Shown: one piece after another, positions 61,909-64,000 of the stretch
Position numbering within the stretch: position 1 is the stretch's first letter
Layout of the letters: the number at the start of each line of letters is the position of its first letter
DNA from: Anderseniella sp039978075
GTDB lineage: Bacteria; Pseudomonadota; Alphaproteobacteria; Rhizobiales; Aestuariivirgaceae
Reading direction: 5' to 3'
Length of the DNA: 64,000 bases
Assembly: GCA_039978075.1 (NCBI GenBank)
Contig: JBDWCA010000011.1
Coordinates: 434,001-498,000, forward strand
Notes under the pieces: model-generated
Seen by the model: only the letters and a program-made list of their open reading frames with translations
Told to the model about the DNA's origin: nothing
Database searches by the model: none
Position numbers and translations under genes: made by a program

Positions 61909-62600
61909 TGGGGGAGGAATTTGCCTTACGGCGCAGGCGCGCCAGGGAAAGCACCGGCTCGATCCATGCCGACGCCGAGGCCCGCGGCGAGCCGCTGGCC
62001 TGGTTTGATGAGGTTTACCGCAGAGCCGACGGCGATACTGCGATGGTGCCCTGGGCTGATGAGGAAACCCATCCCGGTCTTGCGGAATGGATCGCCCGTT
62101 CCGGCATGATCCACGAAGGCCGCGCACTCGATATTGGCTGTGGACTTGGTGACAATGCCGAAGCACTGTCGGCCACCGGGTACGACGTGACTGCGTTTGA
62201 CCTGTCACCTGTCGCAATCGAATGGGCCGGAAAAAGGTTCCCTCATTCCAGAGTGGAGTATGTGGTTGCCAGTCTTCTTGATCCGCCAGCGGAGTGGCTG
62301 GGCAAATTTGACCTCGTACACGAAACCTACACGTTGCAGGCGCTTAAAGGAGCGCAGCGTGAGGCCGCTTTTCCTGCGATTGCAAGTCTGATTGCCCCAG
62401 GCGGGTCGCTTCTGGTTATCGGCCGGGTACGTGATGAGGGCACTGACGTGGCTGGCCCGCCCTGGCCACTCACCAAATCTGAGTTCATGCAGTTTGAAAA
62501 TCTGGGACTGACACCTCGCGCTTATCAGAGCTTCACTTTGGCAGATGGAGAGCACAGTGTTGCACACGCCAGGGTCGTGTTTGAACGCCCGATTGAATAG
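61908..62600 (+). CDS. Class I SAM-dependent methyltransferase
   Basis: 230 residues. SAM-binding ALDIGCGLGDNAEAL and the following VTAFDLSPVAIEWAGKRFP fit a small-molecule methyltransferase (UbiE/thiopurine-like fold). The N-terminal FDEVYRRADGDTAMVPWADEE is shared by a family of unknown substrate. Translationally coupled to holC. The substrate cannot be given. Confidence 0.78.
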   Translation: MGEEFALRRRRARESTGSIHADAEARGEPLAWFDEVYRRADGDTAMVPWADEETHPGLAEWIARSGMIHEGRALDIGCGLGDNAEALSATGYDVTAFDLSPVAIEWAGKRFPHSRVEYVVASLLDPPAEWLGKFDLVHETYTLQALKGAQREAAFPAIASLIAPGGSLLVIGRVRDEGTDVAGPPWPLTKSEFMQFENLGLTPRAYQSFTLADGEHSVAHARVVFERPIE

Positions 62601-62628
62601 AAAAATACTTTAAAACAAGAGGTTGCAA

Positions 62629-62814
62629 ATGAGCGATAAGCTACGTTACCGGGTTCTGACCGGGAAGGATGATCGCAGTTTTTGCGAACGGATTTCTGCT
62701 GCTCTGGAAGATGGATATGAGCTCTATGGCTCGCCGTCAATAACTCACAATGGCGAGCATTGCGTGGTTGCACAGGCACTTGTTCTTGAAGAACATGCAG
62801 GAGACGATGAATGA
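62629..62814 (+). CDS. DUF1737 small protein
   Basis: 61 residues from ATG at 62629 with AGAGG upstream. YRVLTGKDDRSFCERISAAL and GYELYGSPSITHNG are typical of the DUF1737 family, of unknown function. The stop overlaps the following GST start (ATGA), so the two are coupled. Confidence 0.8.
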   Translation: MSDKLRYRVLTGKDDRSFCERISAALEDGYELYGSPSITHNGEHCVVAQALVLEEHAGDDE

Positions 62815-63494
62815 AACTCTATGAACTTTGCGGTAACGACAAGCGGCGTTTTTCGCCCTATTGCTGGCGCACGCGAATGGCGCTTGCCATCAAGCAGATT
62901 GAGGTCGAGGCCGCCTCTGTCGGTTTTACCGAGATACCCGGAATTTGTGATGGCACCGTCAAGACGGTCCCGACACTGGAGACGGACGGTAGAATAATTG
63001 TTGACAGTTTCGAGATCGCCCGGCACCTCGACAAGGTACATGACGCAAACCCGTTGTTTCGGGGTGAGGCGGCCGAGGCTCACTGCCGGCTGATTCAGGG
63101 CTGGGCAGATACGACGGTTGTCGCTGCGCTGGCATCCATGATCGTTGCAGACGTCTGGTCAGTGCTGCGGCCGGAGGATCAGGACTATTTCCGTTCGAGC
63201 CGAGAGGGGCGCTTCGGCAAGACGCTGGAAGAGTTCCAGGCAGGTCGCGAAGGCCGCGTCGCAGGTTTTAATTCCATGACGCTGGCCCCGGCACGCCGGG
63301 CGCTGGCAAAGGGGCAGTGGCTCGGCGGGGATCAGCCTGACTACGCCGACTGTATCCTGTTCGGCACCTTGATGTGGCCGCATGTGGTGTCCGAGTTCAC
63401 GGTTCTGGAAGACGGACCCCTGATGGACTGGTTCCGCCGCTGTCTTGAAATGATGACGGAAGAGGCAGAGGTAAAGGCGCTGCTGGCTGCTTAA
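62811..63494 (+). CDS. Glutathione S-transferase-like protein
   Basis: 227 residues. The N-terminal thioredoxin fold starts KLYELCGNDKRRFSPYCWRT, with VPTLETDGRIIVDSFEIA as the glutathione-binding strand and Ser. The C-terminal helical domain includes LGGDQPDYADCILFGTLMW. The Cys-Trp in SPYCW recalls beta-etherase/omega-type GSTs. Coupled to the DUF1737 gene; convergent with the next gene by four bases. Confidence 0.85.
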   Translation: MKLYELCGNDKRRFSPYCWRTRMALAIKQIEVEAASVGFTEIPGICDGTVKTVPTLETDGRIIVDSFEIARHLDKVHDANPLFRGEAAEAHCRLIQGWADTTVVAALASMIVADVWSVLRPEDQDYFRSSREGRFGKTLEEFQAGREGRVAGFNSMTLAPARRALAKGQWLGGDQPDYADCILFGTLMWPHVVSEFTVLEDGPLMDWFRRCLEMMTEEAEVKALLAA

Positions 63495-64000
63495 ACCTGC
63501 ATGACCGACGCCTGACCTGATCCGATGATCTGTTTGATCAGATGGCGGGCGCCGGGGATGTTTTGCTCGACGACCGGCAGGTCATTTACGCAAAGAAATT
63601 TGATGTCAGGTGTTGCCGCCTTGAGCAGGTGATCAGTGACTTCCCGTATCGACCATTTGTCAAAGGCTCCCGAGGCGAGGTGAATGTGGTCCCGTTTGCT
63701 CACAATTGTATAATTTCCGGTCTTTATGCAGGCGTGATTGTAGAGGCTCTGTGGCAGAAACTGATCGGTGTTCCGGAACCGGTGAGCAATGTTGTGAACA
63801 AAATCAGCCTGATAGTCTTCAAACAACCGCGCCATGATCGATCTGGTCATTGGATGGATCGCATGGGCGCCATGGAACAGGTTGCGTGCATCGAAGCCGA
63901 TCAGTTCGGCTGATCTGATTTGGTTGTAATGGTTCATCAGTGCAGCATCGTGGCGCTGTTCCGGTGAGGCGGCCAGACTGGAGTAGTCAACCCATTTGCC
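63491..64000 (-). CDS. Stealth-like polysaccharide phosphotransferase, 3' part
   Basis: The minus frame is open to the right window edge (GKWVDYSSLAAS upstream), so the 5' part is missing. The visible 169 residues include HGAHAIHPMTRSIMARLFED, then NIAHRFRNTDQFLPQSLYNH and DIKFLCVNDLPVVEQ. This order recalls conserved regions CR3 and CR4 of Stealth proteins, which transfer sugar phosphates in capsule synthesis. The match is by eye and moderate. Confidence 0.5.
   Translation of the reverse strand, partial: GKWVDYSSLAASPEQRHDAALMNHYNQIRSAELIGFDARNLFHGAHAIHPMTRSIMARLFEDYQADFVHNIAHRFRNTDQFLPQSLYNHACIKTGNYTIVSKRDHIHLASGAFDKWSIREVTDHLLKAATPDIKFLCVNDLPVVEQNIPGARHLIKQIIGSGQASVMQV

Overview
The window is a chromosomal segment of an alphaproteobacterium. 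The gene order of the housekeeping blocks (ppx-rlmE-guaB; rpsF-rpsR-DUF2232-rplI-cfa-dnaB-alr-mlaE-mlaF; radA-cvpA-purF-SDR; fabD-fabG-acpP-fabF-mltG-yicC-gmk; pepA-holC facing lptD-surA-pdxA-rsmA) is that of Hyphomicrobiales-like bacteria. The calcium-binding repeat proteins at the left edge suggest, by inference only, a marine or surface-associated lifestyle. I did not identify a species.

Region 1 (1-7001) is accessory DNA. It holds the 3' end of a large surface or secreted protein with five 108-residue Trp-rich, calcium-loop repeats, an M10 (serralysin-like) RTX metalloprotease, and a graveyard of mobile and broken genes: a decayed IS481/IS3-type transposase tail, an N-terminal IS1380-type transposase fragment, a frameshifted methyltransferase and the C-terminal end of a large serine recombinase. 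The recombinase frame runs directly into the 3' end of a tRNA-Gln(CTG). This is the classic edge of an integrated element.

Region 2 (7096-19157) is mostly core: a histidine kinase/HerA-type ATPase pair, a 267-bp fold-back element with terminal inverted repeats, ppx-rlmE, guaB, a MAPEG protein, rsmB, an unrecognised 319-residue protein and guaA.

Region 3 (19158-28107) is again accessory in character. It has an AT-rich insert with a putative methyltransferase, and a tightly overlapping three-gene unit in which two related secreted proteins flank a DksA/TraR zinc-finger protein. A cluster follows with two NnrU paralogues, a Tat-exported cupredoxin, a DUF4142 protein, an AraC regulator and a MOSC protein. 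panB and a Tat-exported multicopper oxidase come next.

Region 4 (28278-64000) is dense core genome: der with its TPR partner, a hydratase and an SDR, purF, cvpA, radA, a fasciclin protein, a 2-oxoglutarate oxygenase, mlaF-mlaE, alr, dnaB, cfa, the S6/S18/L9 operon, a fatty-acid synthesis cluster, cell-wall and nucleotide genes, the outer-membrane assembly block and pepA-holC. It ends with small metabolic genes and a truncated Stealth-like gene. lptF and lptG, usually found between pepA and lptD, are absent there.

The most unusual items are the Trp-rich repeat protein with its island edge at tRNA-Gln, the secreted/zinc-finger/secreted operon, the NnrU-cupredoxin cluster, and the fold-back element. 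All functions are inferred from reading the sequence; no database search was run.
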